64,000 nt of DNA from Ricordea florida. Lineage: Eukaryota > Cnidaria > Anthozoa > Corallimorpharia > Ricordeidae. The notes beneath the pieces were generated by a model. The model saw nothing but the letters and a program-made list of their open reading frames with translations. It searched no databases and was not told the origin of the DNA. Below are positions 41,001-43,080 of this stretch, piece after piece. Within the stretch, counting starts at the first letter, position 1. Each line of letters opens with the position of its first letter. The DNA is taken from positions 26,385,002-26,449,001 of the forward strand of contig OX453285.1 of the NCBI GenBank assembly GCA_949710005.1, given 5' to 3'. The position numbers and the translations under genes were made by a program.

Positions 41001-42344
41001 GATTGAATATTTAGAAGCTAATTTTTCACTGATGGTCAACATTTTAGTGCACCGTCACCTGGTCCTTCGCAGCAGCCAAAACAAATATACGTTGAAGAAG
41101 ACCCACAACAAGATGGCGCTGTCCCGATGGTGCCGTTGTACGAGGTACAGTCCTTAACTATGGAAATGGGACCAGAAAGTACGCTACAAGTGGAAGGCAT
41201 TAATGCAACGGAGGACTCTATATTCTCTAACGATAATAAGGTGACGGCTACCTGCAGAACTTTGTTTTGTTTTTGTCTTATTATTATCGTCACAAAAATT
41301 TGATATATTTAACAAACGATTTACATTTGACAGGAGGAAGAAACAGGGCAAGCCCCAATTGACATCAACCCCCTACAATATGTTACAAAAATATAAAATA
41401 TACGACACTAAAAAATAATACATAAAAGAAAGAATGTTGAGAAAGGAAAACTTATGGCGGCCGATACATACTTTTATAATACACATGCAAAAATTTCAGC
41501 ATGCTCATTGGCTGAGAGCACGTCAATTAATCCCAAACAGTGCAGAAAATTAAAATTGAGTGCAAAAAGTTGAAATTGAGTGCAGAAAGTTGAAATTAAA
41601 TTTTTGCATGTATATTATTAACAAGTAATCACATGATTTGTCTCGTGCAATTTGGGATAAATCAGCACTCGTAAATTTTTCAAAGACTACAAATTGCACT
41701 CGCCCTACGGGCTCCTGCAATTTGGTTAGCCTTTGAAAAATTTACTGTGCTGATTTATCCCAAATTGCACTCGAAATCATGTGATTACCTATACAACTTA
41801 TTTACATAATATTCGTTAATAAGTTTCTTGAATTGATGAATTGAGTTGACGGAGGACTCTATATTCTCTAACGATAACAAGGTGAGCAACCTGCAGAACT
41901 TTGCAGTTGGAATATTAGAACAACGTCCAACCTTTACTGCCCTAGTTTCTCTGTTATAAAAAGAGGTTTCGGTTTCACATTTGATTTGGTAAATGCAGCC
42001 TAGACGATGCCCCTTGATTTCGTCCTGTGAGTGTTGGCTTGGACAAATTGCCAAAGTGACAGGGAAAAATCTTGAATCAATGAACTCAATGTAAAGGAAA
42101 TCTGCATTTCAATTCGTGATTACATCAACTCCCAATGAGATATAGTGTATGAAACAAGGTTGTATGTATCTGATGTCTCTTTCTAGAATCCTCCAGTTTT
42201 CGTCAATTCTTTTTTTTTAATTCTTTGTCAGGGTCTAACACTAGCAAATTGCTGTCTTATCACTCAGTGCCTCTCTTCACTCATTCGTTTTTGCAGATTT
42301 TTGGCTTTGATCGCCAAATCAGCGTAACAGGAAGCCCGCCGTGA
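77..42344 (+). CDS. Giant VWA/EGF/discoidin transmembrane receptor, 5'-partial, 61 exons in window
   Basis: I traced 61 exons with GT-AG borders and one consistent frame, ending at TGA 42342-42344, for about 4,720 residues. Order: EGF and cbEGF; sixteen VWA domains (exons 3, 6, 10, 13, 16, 20, 23, 26, 29, 33, 36, 39, 42, 46, 49, 53) alternating with 37 EGF-like modules; discoidin domain (55-57); stalk (58); transmembrane helix (59); cytoplasmic tail (60-61). Exons 1-55 all enter and leave in phase 1, the classic shuffled-module pattern. VWA and discoidin domains bind collagen, integrin-type or glycan ligands in known families, and cbEGF modules stiffen with calcium, so a type I surface adhesion or extracellular-matrix receptor is inferred. 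Many N-X-S/T sequons support a secretory path. Stony-coral skeletal-matrix proteins such as coadhesin use similar domains, but orthology is not shown. The signal peptide and first exons lie upstream. Exon junctions are read by eye. Confidence 0.88.
727..843 (+). CDS. Exon 2: calcium-binding EGF-like module
   Basis: The module begins DIDEC, the calcium-binding EGF signature, and has six cysteines and the GSFECVC core with an aromatic residue. Acceptor TTGCAG, donor GTAAGC. It is equivalent to exons 12, 25 and 38. Confidence 0.88.
1009..1153. repeat. Foldback (inverted-repeat) element in intron 2
   Basis: Two arms of about 45 bp face each other. The left arm contains GTCCGTACTGTAAGTTA and the right arm TAACTTACAGTACGGAC, with GC-rich sequence between them. 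It is probably a small MITE-like element. A distantly similar palindrome using the same GTCCGT and GGACCGAG words occurs at 52537-52615. Confidence 0.6.
1334..1885 (+). CDS. Exon 3: VWA domain 1
   Basis: A 184-residue VWA module starts [15 protein letters not shown]. The metal-site motif reads DGSSY, so the last serine of DxSxS is lost, and the second acidic loop reads VSGIFSG instead of TDG. Metal binding is therefore doubtful. There are no flanking cysteines and several N-glycosylation sequons (NVT, NFT, NYS, NIS, NQT). It shares its length and layout with exons 13, 26 and 39. Confidence 0.88.
1886..2731. other. Intron 3, no recognised content
   Basis: This is 846 bp of AT-rich intron. I see no coding module, repeat family or RNA gene in it. 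Confidence 0.5.
2732..2845 (+). CDS. Exon 4: EGF-like module
   Basis: Six-cysteine EGF beginning [16 protein letters not shown]. Acceptor TCTAG, donor GTGCGT. It corresponds to exons 14, 27 and 40 of the later cassettes. Confidence 0.88.
2914..3243 (-). mobile_element. SINE-like element with (TTA)n tail, minus strand
   Basis: On the minus strand the element runs from a head containing CCACCAATGTGGCCCGAG, then GTTCGATTCCCGGC (a pol III B-box-like word), through the motif GGTTTTTCTCTGGGTACTTC, and ends in a (TTA)n tail seen here as (AAT)n at 2914-2962. A second copy with the same order lies at 34738-35030. The head plus pyrimidine-rich core fits tRNA-derived SINEs. The family name is uncertain. 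Confidence 0.7.
3671..3787 (+). CDS. Exon 5: calcium-binding EGF-like module
   Basis: Begins [11 protein letters not shown] and has six cysteines. Acceptor CTTGCAG, donor GTAAGT. It is equivalent to exons 15, 28 and 41 but six nucleotides shorter. Confidence 0.87.
4283..4804 (+). CDS. Exon 6: VWA domain 2
   Basis: This is the shortest VWA, 174 residues. It is bracketed by cysteines (NCSS at the start, AICRG at the end). The metal-site loop reads DTSKN and the TDG loop is replaced by AMIAGKS, so the MIDAS is degenerate. The 5' part up to 4378 has no ATG but is open and joins exon 5 in phase. Confidence 0.84.
5127..5216 (+). CDS. Exon 7: truncated EGF-like linker
   Basis: A 30-residue phase 1-1 exon beginning [10 protein letters not shown] and ending in VTCVP. 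It has only four cysteines and stops before the last EGF loop. It may be a decayed EGF exon or a short linker. Good acceptor (TTCAAG) and donor (GTAAGT) sites support its use. Confidence 0.65.
5272..6171 (+). pseudogene. C-terminal part of LINE ORF2 (reverse transcriptase tail, zinc knuckle)
   Basis: The frame is open from the insertion edge to TAA 6169-6171, about 300 residues. It lacks the reverse transcriptase catalytic core and keeps only the C-terminal region. That region has an [17 protein letters not shown] helix followed by a C-x2-C-x7-H-x4-C knuckle ([17 protein letters not shown]), typical of L1/Tx1-like LINE C-termini. The intact frame suggests a fairly recent insertion. Clade assignment is tentative. 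Confidence 0.78.
6300..6420 (+). repeat. Telomere-like GGGTTAGGGTTAG words in the LINE 3' UTR
   Basis: Repeated GGGTTAGGG and GTTAGGGTTA words lie between the LINE stop codon and its poly(A). They are inside the target-site duplications, so they belong to the element and do not mark a chromosome end. Confidence 0.8.
7072..7226. mobile_element. MITE copy 1 (long TIRs, 9-bp TSD)
   Basis: The 137-bp element at 7081-7217 has near-perfect TIRs of about 46 bp that start GATCAATATCAG and contain CACCTACCCCTCCCCTAA. It is flanked by CAAAAGTAG on both sides (7072-7080, 7218-7226). There is no coding capacity. Copies 2 and 3 are at 9821-9974 and 39989-40195. Confidence 0.85.
7278..7394 (+). CDS. Exon 8: EGF-like module
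   Basis: Begins [17 protein letters not shown] and ends GTNCTN, with six cysteines. Only the first donor (GTAAGT at 7395) keeps the downstream frame. The next three donor copies in the adjoining array give a frameshift or an in-frame stop (TAA 7484-7486). Confidence 0.86.
7387..8203 (+). repeat. 44-bp minisatellite containing the exon 8 splice donor, left block
   Basis: About 19 head-to-tail copies of a 44-bp unit. Each unit carries ACTGCACCAACGGTAAGT, which is the last coding bases of exon 8 plus its donor. Variants change the donor to GTTAGT, GTACGT or GTAAGG. One junction (near 7557) carries GTTTTAGGTACC instead of GTTACTGCACC. Confidence 0.93.
8204..9138. mobile_element. 935-bp element with 21-bp perfect TIRs inside the minisatellite
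   Basis: The ends 8204-8224 and 9118-9138 are perfect 21-bp inverted repeats starting CATCTCCAGAAATC. The flanks GGAACTAC and TTATATCAGC join to rebuild one intact 44-bp unit, so the insertion is precise and leaves no visible target-site duplication. Short internal ORFs match nothing I know. It is a non-autonomous DNA transposon by inference. Confidence 0.82.
9139..9380 (+). repeat. 44-bp minisatellite, right block
   Basis: Five more units of the same array, ending in the variant GCATTGTTTTAGGTACCAA that also occurs once in the left block. It continues the unit broken by the 935-bp insertion. Confidence 0.92.
9685..9801 (+). CDS. Exon 9: EGF-like module
   Basis: Begins [11 protein letters not shown], an N-E-C variant of the calcium-binding signature, and ends GRQCEIG with six cysteines. 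Acceptor TTTGTAG, donor GTATGC. Confidence 0.87.
9821..9974. mobile_element. MITE copy 2
   Basis: The same family as 7081-7217. TIRs contain CACCTACCCCTCCCCTAA and its complement. Flanking AATAAATG at 9821-9828 and 9967-9974 is an 8-bp TSD. The outer ends have diverged (ATCAATGTAAGTATC) but stay matched to each other. Confidence 0.83.
10362..10925 (+). CDS. Exon 10: VWA domain 3, canonical MIDAS
   Basis: A 188-residue VWA. It is the only one here with a complete metal site: DGSGS in the first loop, RTGQGL carrying the threonine, and LTDG carrying the second aspartate. Cysteines bracket the domain (ACTI at the start, QICTG at the end). If any domain of this protein binds ligand through a divalent cation, it should be this one. 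Confidence 0.92.
10926..11890. other. Intron 10, no recognised content
   Basis: This is 965 bp with short random ORFs on both strands. It ends in a pyrimidine-rich tract (11767-11785) and the exon 11 acceptor. I recognise no repeat or gene. Confidence 0.5.
11891..12004 (+). CDS. Exon 11: EGF-like module
   Basis: Reads [16 protein letters not shown] onward with six cysteines and ends GDRCETG. Acceptor TTTTTTAG, donor GTACAG. Confidence 0.87.
12419..12535 (+). CDS. Exon 12: calcium-binding EGF-like module
   Basis: Begins [10 protein letters not shown], six cysteines, GSYECQC core. It closes the older cassette (exons 3-12) and is closely similar to exons 2, 25 and 38. Confidence 0.88.
12826..12861 (-). 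ncRNA. Hammerhead-ribozyme-like motif (candidate)
   Basis: On the minus strand the sequence reads CTGAAGA, then an A, a 4-bp stem GACT/AGTC with a 9-nt loop, then GAAAC. This fits the hammerhead core CUGANGA - stem II - GAAA. Similar motifs are known in Penelope-like retroelements. Stem I and III pairing could not be confirmed by eye, so this may be only a decayed retroelement end. Confidence 0.3.
13089..13294. repeat. Dispersed MITE-like repeat, copy A
   Basis: About 205 bp alignable with 38358-38566 (shared blocks include TTTTCTCCTAGCTGTTCTC and GAGAAATTGGATGCTGG). The right end reads CTTAAAGGGTTA, matching the TIR seen in copy B. The left end has decayed. Confidence 0.65.
13357..13908 (+). 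CDS. Exon 13: VWA domain 4 (cassette 1, position 1)
   Basis: A 184-residue VWA beginning [15 protein letters not shown]. The metal loop DGSSS is intact, but the threonine (LNISKAL) and TDG (VSATV) loops are lost. It has a lone cysteine (FDLCF) where exons 26 and 39 have alanine. Five N-glycosylation sequons cluster in the middle (NFT, NIT, NIS, NST, NVT). Confidence 0.9.
14274..14387 (+). CDS. Exon 14: EGF-like module (cassette 1)
   Basis: Begins [16 protein letters not shown] with six cysteines. It is identical in protein to exon 27. Acceptor TTTATAG, donor GTAACA. Confidence 0.9.
14483..14605 (+). CDS. Exon 15: calcium-binding EGF-like module (cassette 1)
   Basis: Begins [13 protein letters not shown], 41 residues, six cysteines, GGYECVC core. 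It ends in a C|GTAAGT donor shared with exons 28 and 41. Confidence 0.9.
14762..15322 (+). CDS. Exon 16: VWA domain 5 (cassette 1, position 2)
   Basis: A 187-residue VWA. Metal loop DGSQV lacks the last serine, the threonine is replaced (LMGQGL), and the second acidic loop is TASKSQ. It is degenerate in the same way as exons 29 and 42, with no bracketing cysteines. Confidence 0.9.
15466..15576 (+). CDS. Exon 17: EGF-like module (cassette 1)
   Basis: A short 37-residue [18 protein letters not shown], six cysteines, ending GKNCERG. Matches exons 30 and 43. Confidence 0.89.
15769..15885 (+). CDS. Exon 18: EGF-like module (cassette 1)
   Basis: Begins [16 protein letters not shown] and ends WTGVNCDQG with six cysteines. 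Equivalent to exons 31 and 44, which are one codon longer. Confidence 0.89.
15994..16113 (+). CDS. Exon 19: EGF-like module (cassette 1)
   Basis: Begins [12 protein letters not shown], a Q-E-C variant of the calcium-binding start, with six cysteines ending GKNCDKG. Very similar to exons 32 and 45. Confidence 0.9.
16297..16842 (+). CDS. Exon 20: VWA domain 6 (cassette 1, position 3)
   Basis: A 182-residue VWA bracketed by cysteines (ACKED and MICEG). The metal loop is EGSSS, with glutamate for aspartate. The TDG loop is kept (FTDGTSND) but the threonine position reads TFIGKAL. Partial MIDAS. Confidence 0.91.
17202..17315 (+). CDS. Exon 21: EGF-like module (cassette 1)
   Basis: Begins [16 protein letters not shown], six cysteines, ending GTNCENG. 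Acceptor ATGCAG, donor GTAAGC. Confidence 0.89.
17863..17985 (+). CDS. Exon 22: calcium-binding EGF-like module (cassette 1)
   Basis: Begins [10 protein letters not shown], 41 residues, six cysteines, with a [13 protein letters not shown] core shared in altered form by exons 35 and 48. Confidence 0.88.
18274..18831 (+). CDS. Exon 23: VWA domain 7 (cassette 1, position 4)
   Basis: A 186-residue VWA beginning [15 protein letters not shown]. The metal-loop aspartate is lost (YTGAS), while a TDG loop is kept (ITDGPVDD). The 162-nt stretch 18414-18575 is almost identical to parts of exons 36 and 49. The C-terminal third is not. Confidence 0.88.
19259..19366 (+). CDS. Exon 24: EGF-like module (cassette 1)
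   Basis: The shortest complete EGF (36 residues), [14 protein letters not shown] onward, six cysteines, ending GETCHVG. Acceptor TATAG, donor GTAAGA. Confidence 0.87.
19763..19879 (+). CDS. Exon 25: calcium-binding EGF-like module (cassette 1)
   Basis: Begins [17 protein letters not shown], six cysteines, and ends GVHCQIG. Closely similar to exon 38. It closes cassette 1. Confidence 0.9.
20076..20627 (+). CDS. Exon 26: VWA domain 8 (cassette 2, position 1)
   Basis: A 184-residue [18 protein letters not shown]. Metal loop DGSLT is acceptable, but the TDG loop reads VSDTV. It is a near copy of exon 39 and is also very close to exon 13 from the SFNFTDYY segment onward. Confidence 0.91.
20905..21018 (+). 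CDS. Exon 27: EGF-like module (cassette 2)
   Basis: The same protein as exon 14 ([10 protein letters not shown] onward). The flanking intron bases are also shared with cassettes 1 and 3. Confidence 0.9.
21116..21238 (+). CDS. Exon 28: calcium-binding EGF-like module (cassette 2)
   Basis: [13 protein letters not shown] with a [10 protein letters not shown] ending, six cysteines, 41 residues. It differs from exons 15 and 41 at only a few positions. Confidence 0.9.
21389..21949 (+). CDS. Exon 29: VWA domain 9 (cassette 2, position 2)
   Basis: A 187-residue VWA with metal loop DGSQV. About four residues differ from exon 42 (SPN for SPH, GQFRE for GQLSE, GMKT for GMTT). Degenerate MIDAS. Confidence 0.91.
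22029..22139 (+). CDS. Exon 30: EGF-like module (cassette 2)
   Basis: [15 protein letters not shown] onward, 37 residues, six cysteines. Identical in protein to exon 43. Confidence 0.9.
22285..22404 (+). CDS. Exon 31: EGF-like module (cassette 2)
   Basis: [17 protein letters not shown] onward, six cysteines, ending GVNCSEG. It differs from exon 44 by one residue (GEC for GDC). Confidence 0.9.
22538..22657 (+). CDS. Exon 32: EGF-like module (cassette 2)
   Basis: [12 protein letters not shown] onward with a [12 protein letters not shown] core, six cysteines. Close to exons 19 and 45. Confidence 0.9.
22806..23351 (+). CDS. Exon 33: VWA domain 10 (cassette 2, position 3)
   Basis: A 182-residue VWA with EGSSS and FTDGTSND loops and bracketing cysteines. 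Only about two residues differ from exon 46 (ACNED for ACKED, HARRV for HAKRV). Confidence 0.92.
23688..23801 (+). CDS. Exon 34: EGF-like module (cassette 2)
   Basis: [16 protein letters not shown] onward, six cysteines. It is clearly diverged from its cassette 3 partner, exon 47, unlike the preceding exons. Confidence 0.89.
23920..24042 (+). CDS. Exon 35: calcium-binding EGF-like module (cassette 2)
   Basis: [10 protein letters not shown] onward, 41 residues, six cysteines, [12 protein letters not shown] core. The start is an N-E-C variant. Confidence 0.88.
24287..24847 (+). CDS. Exon 36: VWA domain 11 (cassette 2, position 4)
   Basis: A 187-residue VWA beginning [15 protein letters not shown]. 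The metal-loop aspartate is lost (YTGSS), and ITDGLADD is kept. 24427-24588 matches exon 23 with about one base change, while both flanks differ. Confidence 0.89.
25125..25238 (+). CDS. Exon 37: EGF-like module (cassette 2)
   Basis: [16 protein letters not shown] onward, six cysteines, ending GETCEIG. The donor GTTGGC is weak, which may affect inclusion. The exon is phase 1-1, so skipping it would keep the frame. Confidence 0.85.
25516..25632 (+). CDS. Exon 38: calcium-binding EGF-like module (cassette 2)
   Basis: [17 protein letters not shown] onward, six cysteines, GVHCQIG ending. Close to exon 25. Confidence 0.89.
   Translation, partial: TLMSVSTTHVLMTPSGARILVEVINVNAVNVLQESIVR
25785..26297. 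mobile_element. Repeat insertion with foldback arms, only in the cassette 3 copy of this intron
   Basis: The same intron is 196 bp before exon 26 but 714 bp here. The extra stretch of about 510 bp has inverted arms around 26147-26289 (GCTTATTGGCTCAATTAGG facing TTAGTCAATAAGC, and ATATTTGGCT facing CAAATATTT). A related fragment lies at 55795-55905. The exact ends are uncertain. Confidence 0.65.
26347..26898 (+). CDS. Exon 39: VWA domain 12 (cassette 3, position 1)
   Basis: A 184-residue [18 protein letters not shown]. Metal loop DGSMT, second loop VSDTV. A near copy of exon 26. It opens cassette 3. Confidence 0.91.
27177..27290 (+). CDS. Exon 40: EGF-like module (cassette 3)
   Basis: [16 protein letters not shown] onward. 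One residue (S for P) separates it from exons 14 and 27. Six cysteines. Confidence 0.9.
27387..27509 (+). CDS. Exon 41: calcium-binding EGF-like module (cassette 3)
   Basis: [13 protein letters not shown] onward, 41 residues, six cysteines, [10 protein letters not shown] ending. Confidence 0.9.
27660..28220 (+). CDS. Exon 42: VWA domain 13 (cassette 3, position 2)
   Basis: A 187-residue VWA with the degenerate DGSQV metal loop. A near copy of exon 29, including the intron bases on both sides. Confidence 0.91.
28300..28410 (+). CDS. Exon 43: EGF-like module (cassette 3)
   Basis: [15 protein letters not shown] onward, 37 residues, six cysteines. Same protein as exon 30. Confidence 0.9.
28559..28678 (+). 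CDS. Exon 44: EGF-like module (cassette 3)
   Basis: [17 protein letters not shown] onward, six cysteines, WTGVNCSEG ending. Confidence 0.9.
28812..28931 (+). CDS. Exon 45: EGF-like module (cassette 3)
   Basis: [12 protein letters not shown] onward with a [12 protein letters not shown] core and six cysteines. Confidence 0.9.
29076..29621 (+). CDS. Exon 46: VWA domain 14 (cassette 3, position 3)
   Basis: A 182-residue VWA with EGSSS and FTDGTSND loops, bracketed by cysteines. High identity to cassette 2 stops soon after this exon. Confidence 0.92.
30294..30407 (+). CDS. Exon 47: EGF-like module (cassette 3)
   Basis: [16 protein letters not shown] onward, six cysteines, ending GANCESG. Confidence 0.88.
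30657..31066. mobile_element. 410-bp TIR element (CAGGGACGGCGGAGC ends) in intron 47
   Basis: The left end CAGGGACGGCGGAGC and right end GCTCCGCCGTCCCTG are inverted repeats, followed inward by G- and C-runs. GCTGT flanks both sides (30652-30656 and 31067-31071), a possible 5-bp TSD. No coding capacity. The CAGGG start resembles hAT ends, but the short TSD does not settle the class. The introns at this place in cassettes 1 and 2 lack it. Confidence 0.75.
31406..31528 (+). CDS. Exon 48: EGF-like module (cassette 3), calcium signature lost
   Basis: [10 protein letters not shown] replaces the D-x-[DN]-E-C start seen in partner exons 22 and 35, while [13 protein letters not shown] and six cysteines remain. 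Calcium binding at this module is doubtful. Confidence 0.87.
31852..32412 (+). CDS. Exon 49: VWA domain 15 (cassette 3, position 4)
   Basis: A 187-residue VWA beginning [15 protein letters not shown]. Metal loop YNGES and second loop VTEGPSED are both degenerate. 32001-32162 is the third copy of the conserved 162-nt patch. Confidence 0.89.
32421..33040 (+). repeat. 106-bp satellite array, locus 1
   Basis: About 5.5 tandem units built on AACAGTACCACAGTACAGTA and CATGGTTTGATCCACAGATG. The array starts only a few bases after the exon 49 donor. The last units decay. The same unit recurs at 37049, 40712, 48200 and 60011. Confidence 0.88.
33058..33160. repeat. Small foldback in intron 49
   Basis: AATAAAACTTTAACAAGTG and its near complement CACTTGTAAAAGTTTTAAT face each other with about 40 bp between. 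A second small pair, GTGTAGCT and AGCTACAC, lies inside. Confidence 0.55.
33247..33363 (+). CDS. Exon 50: EGF-like module
   Basis: [16 protein letters not shown] onward, six cysteines, WTGQLCET ending. Acceptor is a long T tract then GCAG. It lies after cassette 3, where the order departs from the repeat. Confidence 0.88.
33485..33607 (+). CDS. Exon 51: EGF-like module
   Basis: [18 protein letters not shown] onward, six cysteines, WSGDNCDQG ending. Acceptor GTGCAG, donor GTAAGA. Confidence 0.88.
33747..33860 (+). CDS. Exon 52: calcium-binding EGF-like module
   Basis: [10 protein letters not shown] onward, six cysteines, GSFRCNC core. It is directly before the last VWA. Confidence 0.89.
34160..34729 (+). 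CDS. Exon 53: VWA domain 16
   Basis: A 190-residue [21 protein letters not shown]. The first metal loop DSSRS is intact. The threonine is serine (NSGKAL) and the TDG loop is TNG. Bracketing cysteines are present (YCS and ETCK). It is the VWA closest to the membrane. Confidence 0.9.
34738..35030 (-). mobile_element. SINE-like element, second copy, minus strand
   Basis: The same order as 2914-3243: short (AAT)n at 34738, then the GTTTTTCTCC-type core, then the CCACCAATGTGGCGTGGG head on the minus strand. Its tail begins eight bases after the exon 53 donor. The head merges into the 24-bp array. Confidence 0.75.
35018..35779. repeat. 24-bp minisatellite with higher-order structure
   Basis: About 31 units of CCCTGCTCCACAACACTGCA plus CCAA, grown from the SINE head (ACCCTGCTCC). 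Unit types A (CTCCACAACACTGCACC), B (CTCACCAACACTGCGCT) and C (CTCCACAGCACTGCACC) repeat in the order A-A-B-C, a 96-bp higher-order unit, before a run of CTCCCCAACAC variants. Because 24 is a multiple of three, false ORFs of 268-302 codons run through it on both strands. Confidence 0.93.
36395..36478. repeat. (ATT)n and (AAT)n microsatellite
   Basis: An interrupted triplet run, AATAATAAT then ATTATTATT, within intron 53 just upstream of exon 54. Confidence 0.85.
36516..36635 (+). CDS. Exon 54: EGF-like module, last before the discoidin domain
   Basis: [18 protein letters not shown] onward, six cysteines, ending GRQCDQG. Acceptor TTTTCAG. The donor GTATTG is weak and is also the start of the adjoining 22-bp array. 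Confidence 0.87.
36636..37053 (+). repeat. 22-bp minisatellite starting at the exon 54 donor
   Basis: About 19 copies of GTATTGTTAAATACTATGTA plus AA (22 bp). Variant blocks GCTAA, GTTAA, AGTAA and GTTCA occur in runs, which suggests stepwise expansion. The first unit is the 5' splice site itself. Confidence 0.93.
37049..37400 (-). repeat. 106-bp satellite array, locus 2 (reverse orientation)
   Basis: About three units of the 32421 family in opposite orientation, directly abutting the 22-bp minisatellite at AAAGCTACT. Confidence 0.88.
37645..37842 (+). CDS. Exon 55: discoidin (F5/8 type C) domain, part 1
   Basis: Begins GCGFDELGL, has the [20 protein letters not shown] segment and the [18 protein letters not shown] segment, matching the start of discoidin domains (first cysteine, L-G-x-x-x-x-x-IPD, W-C). 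Acceptor TTTTTTTGAAG, donor GTTAGT. Confidence 0.88.
38041..38093. repeat. (ATT)n/(ATC)n microsatellite
   Basis: A run of ATT, then ATC-ATT, then ATT triplets in intron 55. Confidence 0.85.
38358..38566. repeat. Dispersed MITE-like repeat, copy B
   Basis: A 209-bp copy of the 13089-13294 family. The ends TAACACTTTAAGCCCC and GGGAATTAAAGGGTTA form imperfect TIRs. Confidence 0.68.
38652..38803 (+). CDS. Exon 56: discoidin domain, part 2
   Basis: Begins [16 protein letters not shown] and contains [12 protein letters not shown], matching the V-T-x-I-x-T-x-G and Y-V-x-x-Y/F strands of F5/8C domains. Enters in phase 1 and leaves in phase 0, the first asymmetric exon of the gene. Confidence 0.88.
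39196..39334 (+). CDS. Exon 57: discoidin domain, part 3
   Basis: [14 protein letters not shown], then [11 protein letters not shown] and CMRIALYGC, the standard F5/8C end with R-I-x-P and the closing cysteine. The domain totals about 160 residues, normal for the family. Confidence 0.9.
39858..39947 (+). CDS. Exon 58: juxtamembrane stalk
   Basis: A 30-residue polar segment without cysteines ([20 protein letters not shown] onward) linking the discoidin domain to the membrane helix. Acceptor ATTTCAG, donor GTTAGT. No family recognised. Confidence 0.8.
39989..40195. mobile_element. MITE copy 3 with internal insertion
   Basis: The same TIRs as copies 1 and 2 (GATCAATATCAGTTTCTGGG outward end). 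About 70 bp of unrelated sequence (GCAGGGCCCCACTGAAAACC onward) is inserted in the left half. Flanking GAAGTT repeats may be a decayed TSD. Confidence 0.8.
40529..40595 (+). CDS. Exon 59: transmembrane helix
   Basis: Encodes [20 protein letters not shown] followed by PLG, an uncharged 20-residue segment fitting a single-pass helix. Leaves in phase 2. No basic stop-transfer cluster follows at once, which is unusual. Confidence 0.87.
40712..41020 (+). repeat. 106-bp satellite array, locus 3
   Basis: About 2.8 units of the 32421 family in intron 59. The last unit is decayed. Confidence 0.87.
41048..41240 (+). CDS. Exon 60: cytoplasmic tail, part 1
   Basis: Proline- and glutamine-rich start ([11 protein letters not shown]), two tyrosines in acidic context (IYVEE, PLYEV), and an acidic end [11 protein letters not shown]. 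No kinase domain. The tyrosines could be signalling sites, but this is inference. Acceptor CATTTTAG, donor GTGACG. Confidence 0.8.
41625..41795. repeat. Foldback element in intron 60
   Basis: Arms around GATTTATCCCAAATTGCA and its complement TGCAATTTGGGATAAATC, with further matched sequence (AATCACATGATT facing AATCATGTGATT). MITE-like. Confidence 0.75.
41846..41903 (+). pseudogene. Partial duplicate of exon 60 end and its donor
   Basis: 41849-41903 repeats 41208-41264 (ACGGAGGACTCTATATTCTC onward through the donor and CTGCAGAACTTTG). An AG at 41844-41845 would define a 36-nt phase 0-0 microexon encoding [12 protein letters not shown] and ending at donor GTGAGC. The acceptor tract is weak, so use is unproven. 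Confidence 0.6.
42297..42344 (+). CDS. Exon 61: cytoplasmic tail end and stop codon
   Basis: Acceptor TTTTTGCAG, then 15 residues [15 protein letters not shown] and TGA. It joins exon 60 in phase 0. Confidence 0.8.
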   Translation: MFGFDRQISVTGSPP

Positions 42345-42727
42345 GGACTTATTAGGAACATATTGACTCAGTTGTCTTTCTTTGCCACACTGAACAGATG
42401 CATTGATTCCATAAAGACACTATATCAACTCCTGGTGGTCAAAAACAAACCAAACATTATCGGACATTTGGATTAACGTGTGGTGGTCCTTGAAACCCTT
42501 TGATACGACTATTTTAAATGCTGTTTTCAGTGCTCATAACCTGTTTCATAACCAGTGTATTGGTATCGTAAGGAGAACTCGCACTATCGTTGCCTATGGA
42601 GTGAACGTTTTCTTATCAAGTAGAGAAAACGCATGCATATACTATTTACCGCGAGCTTTTCAGTTGCCGACATTTACATTTCTCGTTTTAATTATGGTGT
42701 TCCTTTAACAGACAATTGTGCCACAAC
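42345..42727 (+). other. Probable 3' UTR, first part
   Basis: Runs from the stop codon to the hAT target site, with no AATAAA in it. It would have continued directly to 46538 before the transposon arrived. Confidence 0.6.
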
Positions 42728-43080
42728 TAGGCTTTTGTAGATTGTGCTCGTAAAATGAGCATATTATGCTCTTGGCACTGCTCGAAATTTCTCAAAATTA
42801 TGCTGGAATTAGGCTTTTTTTTCCAAATTATGCTCCGTGTCAGCTAAAATATGCTTCCTATTTTTAAGGAAATTAGTACTAATTAAATACCACTGTAAAT
42901 ATCATCAAATTTCACTTAAAGTAGCTTTTGCTAGTCTCGATAATGTTTTAATAACATATATGGAAACAAACATCTTATATTATCTTATTAACTATGTCTT
43001 GAGTTAATAACAACAATAATATCAAAGTCAACCGTTTCTAGAGTCTTGGCGAGTGCAGGTGCTTTGCATTGCGTCTGGTC

